NCBI GenBank assembly: GCA_022821275.1
Contig: JAJEDY010000094.1
Coordinates: 1 to 64,000 of the forward strand
Reading direction: 5' to 3'
Source: Candidatus Latescibacterota bacterium
GTDB taxonomy: Bacteria; Latescibacterota; UBA2968
Length of the DNA stretch: 64,000 nucleotides
Shown: piece by piece, positions 17,496 through 26,770 of the stretch
Layout: every line of letters begins with the position of its first letter
Numbering within the stretch: position 1 is the stretch's first letter
Translations under genes and position numbers: made by a program
The notes under the pieces: model-generated
What the model was told of the DNA's origin: nothing
Seen by the model: the letters and a program-made list of their open reading frames with translations, nothing else
Databases searched by the model: none

Positions 17496-18353
17496 TCACC
17501 TCGTACTATTCAATTGTCTCCAATCGACTGACCATTCCATTCGTTCTTTGAGCTCGGCAAGCAGTTTGGCGCGTTGCACACGTCGGCGCTCGGTCAGGAT
17601 GCGTTGCTGAATCTCGCCGCGCACATTGACCAAATCGCGTATTGAACCCGCGTCGTTTCGATCCATTACTTCGATGATATGGTAGCCCAACCTGGTACGT
17701 ATGCGTATCCGATGTCCCAATTTGGCTTCCCAACATGCCGCCCAGAAAGAAGGGTTGACCATGTCTTCGGTAAAATACCCCAGATCGCCACCATTTGTAG
17801 CCGACTGATCGATTGAGACTTCGCGTGCTACCTGTTCAAAAAATTCGCCCTTTTGCAGCCGGGTCCACGCCCGGTTCTGTGCACTTCGATCTGCCACAAT
17901 GAGATGCCGCACCCTGAGTTCGAGTTGATCGCGCTCGAACTCCGCACGATGTTCTTCGTAGTAGGCGAGAATTTCGTCCTCTGAGACTTCGGCATCGCGT
18001 GCGTGCGTGCGTGCCATCAGTTCGCTTGCCAACAGTTGCCGAACAGCGCGATCAATGCGATCTGATAGTTCGGGATCCTGGTCGAGTTCTTGTCTTATGG
18101 CTTCTCGATAGAGGAGTTCTTCCTCGATCCAATTTTCGACCAATCTTTGTTTTTCTTTCGGCGTGATTGTATCTGCAAATGGAGGAGGAATACGCCTCTC
18201 CAATGCTTCTTTGGTCAGATAGCGATTCTCCACTTGCGCCACGATGGAAACTTTTTGTGGCCTCTCGCATCCCCACATGCCAATCAGGCAGCTTATCAGG
18301 CCGATTTTTAAATACCGCGCTCGTTTCAAAACGCGATCTCCCATTGAGATCAT
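17496..18353 (-). CDS. PpiC-domain foldase lipoprotein (PrsA/SurA-like)
   Basis: 285 residues. A basic start and hydrophobic stretch end in a lipobox-like ISCLIGMWGC, so it is probably a lipoprotein. A SurA-type N-domain (VENWIEEELLYREAIRQ) is followed by one parvulin domain (LRVRHLIVAD...VSIDQSATNGGDLGYFTEDMVNPSFWAACW). It probably assists folding of exported proteins. It lies between mfd and surA, all on the minus strand, with 39 bp to surA. Its N-terminal start (18353 or 18344) is uncertain. Confidence 0.87.
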   Translation of the reverse strand: MISMGDRVLKRARYLKIGLISCLIGMWGCERPQKVSIVAQVENRYLTKEALERRIPPPFADTITPKEKQRLVENWIEEELLYREAIRQELDQDPELSDRIDRAVRQLLASELMARTHARDAEVSEDEILAYYEEHRAEFERDQLELRVRHLIVADRSAQNRAWTRLQKGEFFEQVAREVSIDQSATNGGDLGYFTEDMVNPSFWAACWEAKLGHRIRIRTRLGYHIIEVMDRNDAGSIRDLVNVRGEIQQRILTERRRVQRAKLLAELKERMEWSVDWRQLNSTR

Positions 18354-18417
18354 ATTCCCGCATATGGCTCTAAACTATTGGCAATAAAAAAGGTTCCGAG
18401 TAATCGAATATACGCCT

Positions 18418-21400
18418 TCAAATTAGGCTCTGCAACACATTTTTAGCCGATTCTAACCGCGATTGCGGCCCGTTTCCAATTAGTGCGACTTCGATTTTTG
18501 GCAGTTCTCCCAGGGCAAATTCCAGGGGGAGGGGTGATTGTGTCACCATGCGTTCAATATCTGTTCGCATCAGCGGTTTGTCAGGTGACAGGGTCATTGT
18601 CATGGTCTGTCCGATTTGCAATTGAGACAACCTGAGTTGGCGGGCCAGAATTTTGACCTGTAAGATGTCTAATAACGCGGATGTGGGATCGGGCAACGGC
18701 CCAAAGCGATCTGCGAGTTCTTCTTCAATCGCCAGGACTTCCACTGTTTGGCGTATCTGACCCAATCGCTGATAAAACTGCATTTTTTGATCTGTATCCG
18801 GAATATAGTCGTCCGGAATATACGACGAGACGGACACCTGTATATCTGGCTCACTTGCGGGTTCGATCTCATCGCCCTTGATTTGCCGCACGGCTTCGTC
18901 TAAAAGGCGCGTGTACAAATCAAATCCCACGGCTGCTATATGTCCGTGTTGCTGCGCGCCGAGCAAGTTGCCCGTGCCCCTGATTTCCATGTCCCGCATG
19001 GAAATGTGAAAACCCGATCCCAAATCCGAAAATTCTTCGATAGCGCGCAATCGCCTCACAGCCGGTTTTTTGAGTGCTTGCCACGACGGTACAAATAAAT
19101 ACGCATATGCCCGCTTATTCGACCGCCCTACCCGACCGCGTAACTGATATAATTGCGCCAATCCCAGGCGATCTGCCCGATTTACGATTAGCGTGTTCGC
19201 GTTGGGAATGTCCAGCCCGGATTCCACGATCATGGTCGAGACCAGAACATCGTATTTGTGCTCAAAAAAGTCCATCATCACTTTTTCGAGTTGTCGCTCG
19301 GGCATTTGTCCATGTCCCATGCCAAAACGCACCTGCGGTAGCAGGCGAGTGAGAAAGCCCATCATCGCGTGCATGGATTGAACCCGATTGTGGACAAAAT
19401 AAACCTGTCCACCGCGATCCACTTCCCGTAAGATCGCTTCGGCAATGCGGTCTTCTTCAAAAGCCAGCACTTCAGTCTGAATGGGCAAGCGGTCTTTGGG
19501 CGGGGTTTGTATGACAGACATATCGCGCGCGCCCATCAGCGACATGTGCAGGGTGCGCGGAATTGGTGTGGCGGTAAGTGTCAACACATCTACCAGGCGC
19601 CGCATTTCTTTTAACCGCTCTTTGTGCCGCACCCCAAAGCGGTGTTCTTCGTCTATGACCAGAAGGCCGAGTGATTTGAAGGCGACGTCTTTTGACAACA
19701 ACCGATGCGTGCCCACTACGATATCTACGGTGCCTTTTTTTAACCCTTCGAGGGTCCGCGTTTGTTCGGTCCGTGTGCGGAAACGGCTCAAGACCGCTAT
19801 ATGGACGGGAAATTCGGAAAACCGCTCGCAAAATGTGCGATAATGCTGTTGCGCCAAAATGGTCGTGGGGGCGAGTACTGCTACTTGTTTGCCATCTAAA
19901 ATTGCTTTAAATGCCCCGCGAATTGCCACTTCTGTTTTGCCGTATCCCACATCGCCACAAATCAAGCGGTCCATGGCCGATTGCGCTTCCATATCTTTTT
20001 GTACGGCGTCAATCGCTTCTTGTTGATCCCGGGTTTCGCGATAGGGAAACGAAGCTTCCAGCGCTTTCATTTCTGACCCGTCAGGCGAAAATGACGTGCC
20101 CGGTTGCGCCTTGCGTTCGGCGTATAATGACACGAGTTCTGCTGCCATTTTGAATATGGCTTTGCGCGTCTTTTCCTTTAGCCGTTCCCATGCCACTGTG
20201 CCCAATTTGCTCAATACGGGTACTATGCCATCTTGTCCCGAATATTTTTGCACCTGATTCATCTGATCCACTGGCACAAAAACGCGATCCCCATCCCGAT
20301 ATCCAATGGTCAGACAATCGCTGGCCATGCGGCCTATTTCAATTCGCTTCACGCCTTCAAATCGGCCGATTCCGTGATCTACATGCACGACAAAGTCGCC
20401 GCGCTGAAGTGCGGACACAGTCTTGATGGGTTGCGCATCTTGAAAACGTCGATACCGCCGTCTGCGATGTACGCGGCTGTAAATTTCGTGGTCATTGATC
20501 AAAAAGACTTTGCCGGGGCGGTATGTAAATCCGGATTGTAGTGTGCCCACATATAGGGAGACGATATCGGCACTTTCTTCCAGGATTTCTTCCAACCGCG
20601 CTTTTTGCCCTTCACTTTCACACAAAATGACCACTTCATAGGCGTCCAACCAGTGCTTTCGCAAATCCTCTTTTAATAGCTGCACATGGCCTTCGTAATG
20701 TCGCCCACTCTGTCCGCCCAAATCCACCACTTCCTCAGATGTCCCGCCCAATGCGCGATTTAAGACTCTGGGCATGTGTTCTAATTGCCGAAGCACGGTC
20801 TCAGGTTGGCGGAGTACACATTGCGCTGGTAAGGGTTCTGTTTCTGCCCGCCGTCTTTTCTGTCGCTGTGCGATTTGCTCACACGCGTGCCAGGCGTTAT
20901 CCGCGGCAGTAGCGATGCCATCCGGGTCATCGAGGACGAGCCAGCATCCTTCGGGCACGTAATCCAACAATCCCGTGCGTTCGCCATATAACACACTCAG
21001 ATAATGTTCCTGCCCTTCAAAAATGCCTTCGCGTTCCAGTGTGTTTCGCACCTCGGGCAATTCGATTTCCAGGTTTCGTTCTGCTATTTCCAGATTTTCC
21101 AGATAAATATCTGCCATTGTCAGCGGAAGCACGCTTTCTCGACAGGGCAAAATGCGCGTTTCCTCTATTTGTGCGATAGACCGCTGAGTGCTCAAATCAA
21201 ATGATCGGATGGATGAGATTTCATCGCCCCAAAACTCCAGTCTGATCGGATGCGCGTTGCCAAACGAACAAATATCCAGGATGCCGCCGCGCATCCCAAA
21301 TTGTCCCACGCCCTCCACAGTTGTTACCCGTTCGTATCCGATTTCCACCAGATGATCCGCCAGTTCTAAAGGCGGTGTTTCCTGTTCCAGGCGAAGCGAT

Positions 21401-21825
21401 TTTACACTCAAGTCAAAGAGGTCTGGGGGCAAGGTGTGTCCCATGAGAGCTTCGATGGGTGTGACCACAATGCCGCTGGCCTCCCGGCGTAGCTGGTCCA
21501 ACGCTTCCATCCGCAATCCCACGACATCGAGGTGCGGTGAGCGTCCGTCAAAATGAGCGACATCCCAACTGGGAAAGTAGCCCACATGTTCATCGTCTAA
21601 TAGCCGTTCCAAATCATTGCGCAATGCCTCGGCGCGGTCCTCATCTGGACATACGACCACGACCGGGCCAGGTACGGTTTCTTCAATCCACGCGATGGCA
21701 AATGCCGAGAGCGATCCGGATCCTCCGCGCATGGTTACGATCCGCTCTCCCGATTCCAGTTTTTGCGATAGGTCCTTAAATGGCGGCGAGTTTTTAATTC
21801 TGCTGTACAATCTGTCAATGGACAT
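18418..21825 (-). CDS. mfd: transcription-repair coupling factor
   Basis: 1135 residues, the normal Mfd length. UvrB-like N-terminal region (GGSGSLSAFAIAWIEE, RGGILDICSFGNAHPIRLEFWGDEI), RNA-polymerase-interacting domain (GDFVVHVDHGIGRFEGVKRIEIG), RecG-like helicase (LICGDVGYGKTEVAIRGAF, LLVIDEEHRFGVRHKE, TLTATPIPRTLHMS, QLRGRVGRSNKRAYAYLF) and TRCF C-terminal domain are all present. Mfd removes stalled RNA polymerase at lesions and recruits UvrA. The ribosome site AGGAGG is about 15 bp before the ATG, longer than usual. Confidence 0.98.
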   Translation of the reverse strand: MSIDRLYSRIKNSPPFKDLSQKLESGERIVTMRGGSGSLSAFAIAWIEETVPGPVVVVCPDEDRAEALRNDLERLLDDEHVGYFPSWDVAHFDGRSPHLDVVGLRMEALDQLRREASGIVVTPIEALMGHTLPPDLFDLSVKSLRLEQETPPLELADHLVEIGYERVTTVEGVGQFGMRGGILDICSFGNAHPIRLEFWGDEISSIRSFDLSTQRSIAQIEETRILPCRESVLPLTMADIYLENLEIAERNLEIELPEVRNTLEREGIFEGQEHYLSVLYGERTGLLDYVPEGCWLVLDDPDGIATAADNAWHACEQIAQRQKRRRAETEPLPAQCVLRQPETVLRQLEHMPRVLNRALGGTSEEVVDLGGQSGRHYEGHVQLLKEDLRKHWLDAYEVVILCESEGQKARLEEILEESADIVSLYVGTLQSGFTYRPGKVFLINDHEIYSRVHRRRRYRRFQDAQPIKTVSALQRGDFVVHVDHGIGRFEGVKRIEIGRMASDCLTIGYRDGDRVFVPVDQMNQVQKYSGQDGIVPVLSKLGTVAWERLKEKTRKAIFKMAAELVSLYAERKAQPGTSFSPDGSEMKALEASFPYRETRDQQEAIDAVQKDMEAQSAMDRLICGDVGYGKTEVAIRGAFKAILDGKQVAVLAPTTILAQQHYRTFCERFSEFPVHIAVLSRFRTRTEQTRTLEGLKKGTVDIVVGTHRLLSKDVAFKSLGLLVIDEEHRFGVRHKERLKEMRRLVDVLTLTATPIPRTLHMSLMGARDMSVIQTPPKDRLPIQTEVLAFEEDRIAEAILREVDRGGQVYFVHNRVQSMHAMMGFLTRLLPQVRFGMGHGQMPERQLEKVMMDFFEHKYDVLVSTMIVESGLDIPNANTLIVNRADRLGLAQLYQLRGRVGRSNKRAYAYLFVPSWQALKKPAVRRLRAIEEFSDLGSGFHISMRDMEIRGTGNLLGAQQHGHIAAVGFDLYTRLLDEAVRQIKGDEIEPASEPDIQVSVSSYIPDDYIPDTDQKMQFYQRLGQIRQTVEVLAIEEELADRFGPLPDPTSALLDILQVKILARQLRLSQLQIGQTMTMTLSPDKPLMRTDIERMVTQSPLPLEFALGELPKIEVALIGNGPQSRLESAKNVLQSLI

Positions 21826-21861
21826 ATATTTTTAGCTTTTCCTCCTATAATAGTACACGCC

Positions 21862-21895
21862 AAAAAGCTCGACACATTATATGCGTCGAGCTTTT
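21862..21895 (-). terminator. rho-independent terminator after tRNA-Asp
   Basis: AAAGCTCGAC...GTCGAGCTTT forms a stem followed on the minus strand by TTTTTGG, immediately downstream of tRNA-Asp and upstream of mfd. Confidence 0.8.
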
Positions 21896-21903
21896 CAGCA
21901 AGA

Positions 21904-21981
21904 TGGCGGGGTAGACGGGGCTCGAACCCGCGACCACCGGCGTGACAGGCCGGTACTCTAACCAGACTGAGCTACTACCCC
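21904..21981 (-). tRNA. tRNA-Asp (GTC)
   Basis: Minus strand reads GGGGTAGTAGCTCAG...CCTGTCACGCC...GGTTCGAGCCC...CTACCCCGCCA. Acceptor arms GGGGTAG/CTACCCC pair, the anticodon loop CTGTCAC gives anticodon GTC, and CCA is encoded. Confidence 0.96.
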
Positions 21982-22132
21982 AATGTGTTAAAACAATCTT
22001 CAGAATTCCATGAAGGTACGAAAATTTAACAAGGTGTCTTTTTAGTGTCAAGCAAATTTAATAAATCATACCCCTTGTTTTTAGAATATCATCTCATTAT
22101 GTTAAAGCGAAAACTTTCACAAGGAGAATTTT

Positions 22133-25100
22133 ATGACTCGACGCGATGCTTTATGGATCGTTTGCTTCCTGATCGCAGGTGCGCTCGGTCTCACCTGTTA
22201 TATCCAGTTTTTCGATCGCGCGCTTCCAGTTGCTTCGCTCAATTTTCGCGTGGATCGCGAACAAGCACATCAGGCTGCCGAAGCGTATCTCGACCGTCTG
22301 GGTTACGATCTCACAGATTACGAGAGTGCTCAGGTCTTCTCGTATTCAAGCCTGCCCCAGATTTTTCTCGAACGCACTCTGGGTCTTGAGGAAACCAACC
22401 AGCTCGTGCGCGAATGGGTCTCTGTGTGGTACTGGAATATCCGCTGGTTTAAGCCGCTTCAAAAAGAAGAACTCCGCGTGCGTATTGATCCCGGCGGGCG
22501 CATCGTAGGGTTTACGCATAGTATCCTCGAGTCTGACGAAGGCGCGAGTCTTTCAGAAGAAGATGCCCGCGTTATTGCGGAAACCTTTCTGACCGATGTG
22601 CAGGGCTTTCAACTGGATGATTACAACCCCATCGAAGCGTCGAGTATTGAGCGCCCCAATCGGATGGATCACACCTTTACGTATCGCAAAAAAGATTTTG
22701 TCGTGGGTGATGATGGGCACTACCGTTTGCGCGTTACAGTTAAGGGCGACAAAGCGGGTTATTTTGCCGAAGGCCTCAAAGTGCCCGAAACTTTTTCGCG
22801 CAATTATCGAGAAATTCGCTCGCGTGCAGGGCTGCTCACCAATATTGCTTCGGTTTTCTTTTTCGCGCTGGGCATTGCAATGGTTGTCGTGCTCGTGCGT
22901 AAATATCGCCAGCGCACATTGATATGGCGCGCTGCTCTCGGCGTGGGCATTCTCGTGGCTGCTACCAGTTTTCTCGGTGTCGTCAATGGCTATCCGCTCA
23001 CGCGCTTTGGTTACGATACCACACAGTCGTTTGTTTCTTTTATCCTCACCTTTATCTTTGGCGGTCTGTTGAGTGCTGTGCTGAGTGGGGTTATTATCGC
23101 GTTGTCCGGTACAGCCGGGGGGGCTGCTGCTCAGGATGTGGAAGGCTGGAAAAATCCACTCGCGCGATTATCTTTGCGCGGCTGGCGATCCGCGAATTTT
23201 GCGCGTGTCACCCTTGTCGGTTATGGGCTTGCGTTTGCCCATCTGGGATATGTCACCATCTTTTATATTTTGGGTAATGATTATCTGGGGGTCTGGTCGC
23301 CCGCGGCGATGACACAGTACAGCAATACGTATAGTACGTACTTGCCGTGGATTTATCCCTTGCTTATTGGTCTTCTCGCTGCGACGATGGAAGAATTTTT
23401 CTTCCGTCTGCTCGCCATTTCCCTACTCATCCGGTATTTAAAAAGTACCTGGTTAGCCGTGCTCATTCCCGCGATTGTGTGGGCTTTTTTGCACGCGAAT
23501 TATCCGCAGGAGCCTATTTATATTCGCGGTCTCGAACTCACCGTGGTCGGCGTTATTTTTGGTATTGTGTTTTTGCGCTACGGCGTTTGGGCAACGATTA
23601 TTTCGCATTATGTGTATAATTGCTTTCTCGGTATTTACCCGATGGTGCAGTCCGATAGTCTCTACTTCAAAGTCTCGGGTATTCTGGCGGTTGCGATTAT
23701 TTTTATTCCGGCCATTCCCGCTATTTTTGGTGTGATTACGGGGCGCTATAAGGAGGTAGAGGAGCCTGAAGAGATGGCTCCCCCTGAGTTGCCAGAGGAT
23801 ACAGCGCCTGAAACAGCAATGCCCGAACCCGAACCACCCCCTGAACCCGAGGTCGAACGCAAAACCCCTTCGGATTATCTCATTCCCAAAAGTGGGCTCG
23901 TCGTTTTTGGGATTCTCGGTCTAATTGGTTGGGCCGCGTATTTCATATCCGATCTCCCGGGATTTGCCAAATACGCCCGCGAGTCTATTATCACGCGGGC
24001 TGAGGCTATTGAGAGGGCAGAGGATATCCGCCGACAACTCGGGCTTGAGCTCGAAGGCTATCAACGCACCACGTCGTTTTCCAGCGGTTTTGGATCCAGC
24101 CATTTTACACATCTCATCCGAAATGTCGATCTGGCGCGTGCGGATACGCTCGCTGCTGAACATACTTCATCTTGGCGCTGGCGGGTGCGCTGGTTTAAGC
24201 CGCTTGAAAAAGAAGAACTCACCATCAGTATTGATGGCAATGGCGATTTTTGCCGCATATCGCATTATGTTCCCGAAAATCGAGAGGGTGCAGAACTCAG
24301 TACGGAAGAAGCGCAAAATATCGCCGAGGCTTTTCTGTCCGAATATTTACAGCGCGATATGACAGATGCCGCCCTTTACAAACGCCTTGAAGCTCGTTCG
24401 CAAAAACGCGAAAACCGAATGGATCACAGTTTTGTGTGGGAGCGTACGGATATCAAAGTTGGGGAAGGAGAGTTTCGCATTACCGCCTCAGTTCAGGGCG
24501 ATCAAATCGGTCAGACAAACGCATACTACAAAGCACCCGAAGAGTTTTTGCGCAAATTGCGAGAACGCACGGCAAAAAGCACTATTGTCTCTACTGTCTC
24601 GACAATCGCAGTCATCGCAACGGCAGTGCTCGCCATTATTTTCTTTTTGCGCGCTTATCGCGATGGACATGTCAATTGGCGATTGCCCATTTATGTTGGC
24701 ATTCTGGCTGGTGCGTGCTTCGTGCTCGCAACACTTAATAATCTACCTGCGTTCTACAGAGGATATAATACCAGTGAGGCGATGAGTACCTTTCTCGGCG
24801 GTGAACTCATTGGCTTTGTTATAGGGCTTGTTAGTATTGCGATTATGGTTTTTCTTTTTTGTGCATTTGGCGATACCACGTATCGTCGCGAACGCCCCCA
24901 GGAGATGCAATTCTCCGATTGGATTGATGTGCTCCGCCTGAAGATAAATAGCGTGGGACTCTGGTGGCAGGTTGTCTTTCTCGCTGTCTGTTATTTTGGT
25001 ATTACCAGAGGCGCGGGCATTTTTTCGTCTTATATCAATCTCACCTATCTCGGCGATTATCTCGTCGCAGGCGGTGGCTCACCAGCCAGTATCAATAGCT

Positions 25101-25531
25101 ATCTGCCCGCATTTGGTGAATTCCTCGACGAAGTCAATTTTATGCTCATAGCTCCCTTTGCTGTACTCGGTGTTATGTTTGTCTGGTGGCGTGTGATAGG
25201 CAAGATAAATCTGGTGATTCTCGTCGTATTGCTCGTGCTCATCTTTCAATCAGTGGTCTCGCCAGCAAAAGACTTTTACCACGCTGGCATTCTTCTCGCC
25301 AAAAGTATTCCATATTGGATACTTATGGCTTTCCTCATTCTGAAGTATATTCGCTTCAATCTGCTCTTTTATGCCGTGACGTTCTGGTGTTCAATTCTTT
25401 TTGTTGGCATTCGCTATCTCAAATACGATCCCGATATTTACCAGGTCAATGGGATTCTCATGATTCTCTTTGGCCTCGTTCCTCTTATTCTCGCCATTCT
25501 GGCCTGGTACAAAGCGCGATCCTCGGTGTAG
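22133..25531 (+). CDS. giant tandem-duplicated CPBP-family membrane metalloprotease
   Basis: 1132 residues built from two similar halves. Each half has an N-terminal signal/TM segment, a soluble region (…WNIRWFKPLQKEELRVRIDPGG… versus …WRVRWFKPLEKEELTISIDGNG…; IERPNRMDHTFTYRKKDF versus QKRENRMDHSFVWERTDI), and a multi-helix membrane domain. Half one carries the CPBP/Abi motifs: EEFFFR near residue 420, FLHANYP near 451 and HYVYN near 492. In half two the equivalent of the EExxxR site reads DEVNFM near 996 and the His motifs are absent. A proline/glutamate-rich linker (about residues 545-585) joins them. CPBP proteases cleave membrane substrates; the target is unknown. RBS is AAGGAG. Confidence 0.85.
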   Translation: MTRRDALWIVCFLIAGALGLTCYIQFFDRALPVASLNFRVDREQAHQAAEAYLDRLGYDLTDYESAQVFSYSSLPQIFLERTLGLEETNQLVREWVSVWYWNIRWFKPLQKEELRVRIDPGGRIVGFTHSILESDEGASLSEEDARVIAETFLTDVQGFQLDDYNPIEASSIERPNRMDHTFTYRKKDFVVGDDGHYRLRVTVKGDKAGYFAEGLKVPETFSRNYREIRSRAGLLTNIASVFFFALGIAMVVVLVRKYRQRTLIWRAALGVGILVAATSFLGVVNGYPLTRFGYDTTQSFVSFILTFIFGGLLSAVLSGVIIALSGTAGGAAAQDVEGWKNPLARLSLRGWRSANFARVTLVGYGLAFAHLGYVTIFYILGNDYLGVWSPAAMTQYSNTYSTYLPWIYPLLIGLLAATMEEFFFRLLAISLLIRYLKSTWLAVLIPAIVWAFLHANYPQEPIYIRGLELTVVGVIFGIVFLRYGVWATIISHYVYNCFLGIYPMVQSDSLYFKVSGILAVAIIFIPAIPAIFGVITGRYKEVEEPEEMAPPELPEDTAPETAMPEPEPPPEPEVERKTPSDYLIPKSGLVVFGILGLIGWAAYFISDLPGFAKYARESIITRAEAIERAEDIRRQLGLELEGYQRTTSFSSGFGSSHFTHLIRNVDLARADTLAAEHTSSWRWRVRWFKPLEKEELTISIDGNGDFCRISHYVPENREGAELSTEEAQNIAEAFLSEYLQRDMTDAALYKRLEARSQKRENRMDHSFVWERTDIKVGEGEFRITASVQGDQIGQTNAYYKAPEEFLRKLRERTAKSTIVSTVSTIAVIATAVLAIIFFLRAYRDGHVNWRLPIYVGILAGACFVLATLNNLPAFYRGYNTSEAMSTFLGGELIGFVIGLVSIAIMVFLFCAFGDTTYRRERPQEMQFSDWIDVLRLKINSVGLWWQVVFLAVCYFGITRGAGIFSSYINLTYLGDYLVAGGGSPASINSYLPAFGEFLDEVNFMLIAPFAVLGVMFVWWRVIGKINLVILVVLLVLIFQSVVSPAKDFYHAGILLAKSIPYWILMAFLILKYIRFNLLFYAVTFWCSILFVGIRYLKYDPDIYQVNGILMILFGLVPLILAILAWYKARSSV

Positions 25532-25540
25532 GAGGTATAT

Positions 25541-26755
25541 GTGCCCCATATCTGCACGGCCTGGCCGACTTCGGTGGCGGAGGAGGCTTACTGGCAGTCG
25601 ATTCGCGAGCAGTATATGATCGCGCCGGATGAAGTTTATCTCAATACTGGCTCTTTTGGCTCACAGCCCAGGCCCGTGTTCGAGAAGATGCTGGAAATAT
25701 TGGAGGATGTTGAACGCAATCCTACGCGACATCGAGCGGAATACAATCGCGTTGTAGATGACTCGCGTGCTCGTCTGGCTGCGTTTATCAATGCGCCTGC
25801 AGAAGATATTGCTTTTGCTACCAATGTCACTATGGCTATTAACATGGTGGTGCATGGACTGGATTGGCGTCCGGGCGATGAAATCCTAACTTCAAATCAG
25901 GAGTACGGCGCGATTGACAACTGTTTGCATCTGGCTGAGTGCCGCTATGGCGTGGTGGTCAAACGCGCCGAAATTCCCATTCCTCCCGAAGGTCCCGAAG
26001 ATGTTCTGAACGCGTTTGAACGCGAATTTACAGACCGTACAAAGCTGGTTTTTTGTAGCCACATTACCACGCGTACAGGTCTGATTACGCCGATTAAAGC
26101 ACTGGCCCAACTGGCGCATGACCGCGGAGCACTAATTGCAGTAGATGGTGCGCACGCTCCGGGGATGATTCCGCTGGATCTGCGGGATCTCAACTGCGAT
26201 TTTTATGGCGGCAATTGTCACAAATGGCTCTGTGCGCCCAAAGGTACGGGATTTCTTTACGCATCATCTTCAATGCAAGAGCGACTCAATCACGTTGTTG
26301 TGAGTTGGGGATACAGCCGGGAAGGCGCGAGGAGGGGGACAGACGACATTTTGCGGATCAATGACCGTCCGTTTATGTGGGGTATTGAGAATTGGGGTAC
26401 CCGGGATCAGGCGTGTTTTGCAGCGGTGAGCGCAGCGGTTGAATTTCAAGAGGCGGTTGGCAAAAAGCGGATTCGGGAACGGGGGCGGCAACTGGCGGCG
26501 TACTTGCGGGATCGTTTGGCTACAACTGGTTGGGCAAAACTGCTTACGCCTTCCGTGCCCGATCTATCCGGATCGATCTCGGCTTTCCATTTTTCCGGGT
26601 TTGACGACCTGGATCTTTATGAGCGATACCGGATTACTGTGCCGACTGCAAAGAGCGATGATGTTTACTGGATTCGCGTTTCTACGCATATCTGCAATGG
26701 TTTTGACCAGGTAGATCGTCTGGTAGATGCTTTACACGAAGAGAGAAATGCCTGA
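25541..26755 (+). CDS. class V aminotransferase, isopenicillin-N epimerase-like
   Basis: 404 residues. The fold-type I PLP enzyme shows YLNTGSFGSQPRPV, AFATNVTMAINMVV, IAVDGAHAPGMIPLDL (PLP Asp) and the Schiff-base Lys in GGNCHKWLCAPKGTGFL. This resembles isopenicillin-N epimerase and related racemase/desulfurase proteins rather than NifS/SufS. The start is GTG at 25541, supported by GGAGG 7 nt upstream; no good ATG is available. It is 9 bp after the CPBP gene, so they are probably co-transcribed. Substrate unknown. Confidence 0.88.
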   Translation: MPHICTAWPTSVAEEAYWQSIREQYMIAPDEVYLNTGSFGSQPRPVFEKMLEILEDVERNPTRHRAEYNRVVDDSRARLAAFINAPAEDIAFATNVTMAINMVVHGLDWRPGDEILTSNQEYGAIDNCLHLAECRYGVVVKRAEIPIPPEGPEDVLNAFEREFTDRTKLVFCSHITTRTGLITPIKALAQLAHDRGALIAVDGAHAPGMIPLDLRDLNCDFYGGNCHKWLCAPKGTGFLYASSSMQERLNHVVVSWGYSREGARRGTDDILRINDRPFMWGIENWGTRDQACFAAVSAAVEFQEAVGKKRIRERGRQLAAYLRDRLATTGWAKLLTPSVPDLSGSISAFHFSGFDDLDLYERYRITVPTAKSDDVYWIRVSTHICNGFDQVDRLVDALHEERNA

Positions 26756-26770
26756 CTTGTTTTGTAACTT

